Positions 62,253 through 64,000 of a stretch of DNA of 64,000 bases are shown piece after piece. A program made the position numbers and the translations under genes. The stretch lies in assembly GCA_018992685.1 (NCBI GenBank), contig JACVGT010000021.1, forward strand, positions 1 to 64,000, read 5' to 3'. Positions within the stretch are counted from its first letter, which is position 1; every line of letters begins with the position of its first letter. The notes under the pieces are model-generated. The model was not told where the DNA came from, made no database searches, and worked only from the letters and a program-made list of their open reading frames with translations. The stretch is from Theionarchaea archaeon. GTDB lineage: Archaea > Methanobacteriota_B > Thermococci > Methanofastidiosales > SZ-28-30.

Positions 62253-63365
62253 ATGACATACAAGATCGCTGTTCTGCCAGGTGACGGCATTGGCAATGAT
62301 GTTATGGATGCTGCCAAAATCGTGCTCGACAAGATCAATCTGGATGCAGAATACCTCCATGGCGACGTTGGATGGGAATTCTGGTGTAAGGAGGGTAATC
62401 CTCTCCCGGAACGTACTATTACTCTTTTGAAAGAAAGCGATTGCTGCCTGTTCGGAGCAATCACCTCAAAACCAAAAGAAGAAGCAGCTAAGGAGCTCGC
62501 TCCTCACCTGCGTGACACAGGCCTGTCCTACTACTCTCCCATTGTGGCCATGAGACAGCTGTTCGGTCTGTACGTAAACATGAGGCCCTGCAAGTCCTAT
62601 CAGGGAAACCCTCTCAATTATCGAGATGACATTGACATTGTGGTATTCAGGGAGAACACGGAAGGACTGTACGCAGGCGTTGAATTTCACCCCGTCCCTG
62701 ACCAGGTGAGGACCGCATTGTCCGTGCATGCCAAGATGGCAGCCTTCAAAGATGTGGCTAATGAAGATATGGCAATTTCCTGCAGGATCTTCACTCGAAA
62801 AGGCTGTCAAAGAATTGTGAGAGCTGCTTTCGAATACGCAAAGAAGTTCAACAGGAAGACCGTGACAGTCATTGAGAAACCCAATGTTATCAGGGAAACC
62901 AGCGGACTCATGATCCGAGAAGCCAGGAATATTGCCCGGGAATACCCTGATATCGAGATGTGGGAGACAAATGTCGATGCCATGGCCATGTGGTTGATAA
63001 AGAATCCCCAGGACTACTCTGTTCTGGTCACTTCGAATTTGTTCGGAGATATCATCTCTGACTTGTGCGCTCAGTTAGTGGGAGGCCTCGGATTCGCCTC
63101 TGCGGCTAATATGTCAGAATCTTTTGCTGTCTTTGAGCCCACACATGGATCAGCTCCAAAGTACGCGGGGCAGCACAAGGTCAATCCCACGGCGATGTTA
63201 CTAGCTGTGAAATTAATGCTGGACTGGTTGGGAGAAAAGGAGGATGCTCGAGCTCTGGAGCAGGCCATAGCCACTGTTGTTAAAGAAGGGAGGTTCAGGA
63301 CATACGACATGGGGGGAACAAGTTCAACCCTCGAAGTGGCCCAGGAAGTAGCAAATAAGCTGTAA
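62253..63365 (+). CDS. Isocitrate/isopropylmalate dehydrogenase family protein
   Basis: A 370-residue beta-decarboxylating dehydrogenase. N-terminal AVLPGDGIGNDVMDAAKIVL, substrate segment VVFRENTEGLYAGVEF, catalytic KPNVIRETSGLMIRE and NAD-site FEPTHGSAPKYAG. The THGSAPK pattern suggests NAD dependence; isocitrate, isopropylmalate and homoisocitrate cannot be separated by eye, though the SDCCLFGAITSKP pattern leans to isocitrate-type archaeal enzymes. ATG 62253 has GAATTTAAAAC about 28 nt upstream, so a leaderless transcript is likely. Confidence 0.9.
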   Translation: MTYKIAVLPGDGIGNDVMDAAKIVLDKINLDAEYLHGDVGWEFWCKEGNPLPERTITLLKESDCCLFGAITSKPKEEAAKELAPHLRDTGLSYYSPIVAMRQLFGLYVNMRPCKSYQGNPLNYRDDIDIVVFRENTEGLYAGVEFHPVPDQVRTALSVHAKMAAFKDVANEDMAISCRIFTRKGCQRIVRAAFEYAKKFNRKTVTVIEKPNVIRETSGLMIREARNIAREYPDIEMWETNVDAMAMWLIKNPQDYSVLVTSNLFGDIISDLCAQLVGGLGFASAANMSESFAVFEPTHGSAPKYAGQHKVNPTAMLLAVKLMLDWLGEKEDARALEQAIATVVKEGRFRTYDMGGTSSTLEVAQEVANKL

Positions 63366-63449
63366 CCTGCAGTCAGTACATATGAGTGTGTCCAGAAGAA
63401 ATCTGGGAACAGAAGAGTTATATATACTAACCAAGAGGACTAGCAGGTG

Positions 63450-64000
63450 ATGAACATGTGGATACTTGCACCGATAACTTCGGTGATTGCACTGGTGTTC
63501 GCCAGTGTCATCGCGTATAGACTCATGAAGTTAGATCCTGGTACTGAGAAAATGAAAGAGATCTCAGAAGCAGTCCACCACGGAGCTATGACCTTCCTCA
63601 ATAAGGAATACAAATTCCTGGTCATATTTGCCGCGGTGGTCACTGTTGCTATCGCTCTGACTATTAATAGGGAAACCGCAGTCTGCTTTGCTGTGGGAGC
63701 CCTATTCTCTTCACTTTCTGGCAATATAGGTATGCGGATTGCCACTGCTGCCAATGCCAGAACTGCCCAGGCTGCCAAGAGCAGCATCACTGCTGGACTC
63801 CGAGCGGCGTTCAACTCTGGGACAGTCATGGGGATGTGTGTAGTGGGGTTGGGACTCCTGGGAGTGAGCATATTCTACTACATCTACGGGAATCCAGACA
63901 TCATCTACGGGTTTGGATTTGGAGCATCTTCCATTGCGTTGTTTGCCAGAGTAGGAGGCGGCATCTACACGAAAGCAGCTGACGTGGGTGCTGACCTTGT
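63450..64000 (+). CDS. hppA: Membrane-bound proton/sodium-pumping pyrophosphatase, 5' part
   Basis: The frame stays open to the window end (183 codons). N-terminal helix, then GTEKMKEISEAVHHGAMTFL, NIGMRIATAANARTAQAAKS and FARVGGGIYTKAADVGADL, the last being the conserved metal- and PPi-binding segment of membrane pyrophosphatases. It uses pyrophosphate to pump H+ or Na+. The residues that separate K+-dependent from K+-independent types lie beyond this window. AGGTG precedes the ATG. Confidence 0.93.
   Translation, partial: MNMWILAPITSVIALVFASVIAYRLMKLDPGTEKMKEISEAVHHGAMTFLNKEYKFLVIFAAVVTVAIALTINRETAVCFAVGALFSSLSGNIGMRIATAANARTAQAAKSSITAGLRAAFNSGTVMGMCVVGLGLLGVSIFYYIYGNPDIIYGFGFGASSIALFARVGGGIYTKAADVGADL

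Overview
The window looks like a euryarchaeal chromosome segment. It carries archaeal information-processing genes (RadA, a multi-OB-fold RPA, family B DNA polymerase, Pth2, an archaeal RNase P RNA) and two intronless tRNA genes. TATA-type boxes often sit about 26 nt ahead of start codons (leaderless transcripts), while internal operon genes use GGAGGTG Shine-Dalgarno sites. The lineage is not certain. The gene mix would suit an uncultured, fermentative or syntrophic, Thermococci/Theionarchaea-like archaeon; that is an inference, not a reading.

Layout. 1-80: edge of an IS481-like transposase with TGTTACCCATGT repeats. 180-6000: Pth2, a DUF1844 protein, tRNA-Val(GAC), a lone Lrp/AsnC sensor domain, a VOC protein, an MFS transporter, a structured non-coding stretch, a small OB protein, and a MinD / membrane-stub / Roadblock operon. 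6000-10200: a tiny ORF, a decayed DUF389 membrane gene, then a co-directional run of small coiled-coil and membrane proteins, three of which share an 18-residue motif. 10180-13300: an ADP-forming acyl-CoA synthetase-like protein and a secreted protein. 13482-13785: RNase P RNA. 13900-19300: RPA-radA, purA, scpA and a DUF356-like gene. 19360-22700: M50 protease / ubiquitin-like sulfur carrier / TtuA-type thiolase operon, then a GT2 plus DUF2304 pair.

22800-25950 is an AT-richer accessory stretch: a secreted Cys protein, a RadC remnant, a signal-peptide microprotein, an Lrp-like double-HTH regulator, a 43-residue charged peptide and a zinc ribbon protein. 26115-30744 is a PadR-controlled export operon with two ABC ATPases, one ABC-2 permease, a Yip1 protein and a secreted protein; a perfect palindrome covers the PadR start. 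30900-40300 holds an S9 peptidase, an FAH-family enzyme, a methyltransferase, Dph6 with a glutamine amidotransferase, an M48 protease fused to a barrel-like domain, and a Na/Pi symporter facing a PhoU protein.

40767-46141 is the most novel region: four tightly coupled genes (unknown beta-rich protein, double winged-helix protein with a YwgA/SocA-like N-terminus, HD-domain protein, phosphoribosyltransferase-like protein) plus an opposing small gene. It is followed by decayed gene fragments and tRNA-Thr(TGT), a typical integration hotspot. I read it as a candidate nucleotide-based conflict/defence island.

47435-64000 returns to metabolism: TrpB2, a membrane-anchored winged-helix protein, an ICMT-like methyltransferase, acetoacetyl-CoA synthetase, DNA polymerase B, and an enoyl-CoA hydratase / biotin carboxylase / BCCP / carboxyltransferase operon best read as the 3-methylcrotonyl-CoA branch of leucine catabolism. 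A secreted subtilase, an isocitrate/isopropylmalate dehydrogenase and the start of a membrane pyrophosphatase complete the window. Two operon genes appear to start at AUA or AUU behind perfect Shine-Dalgarno sites.
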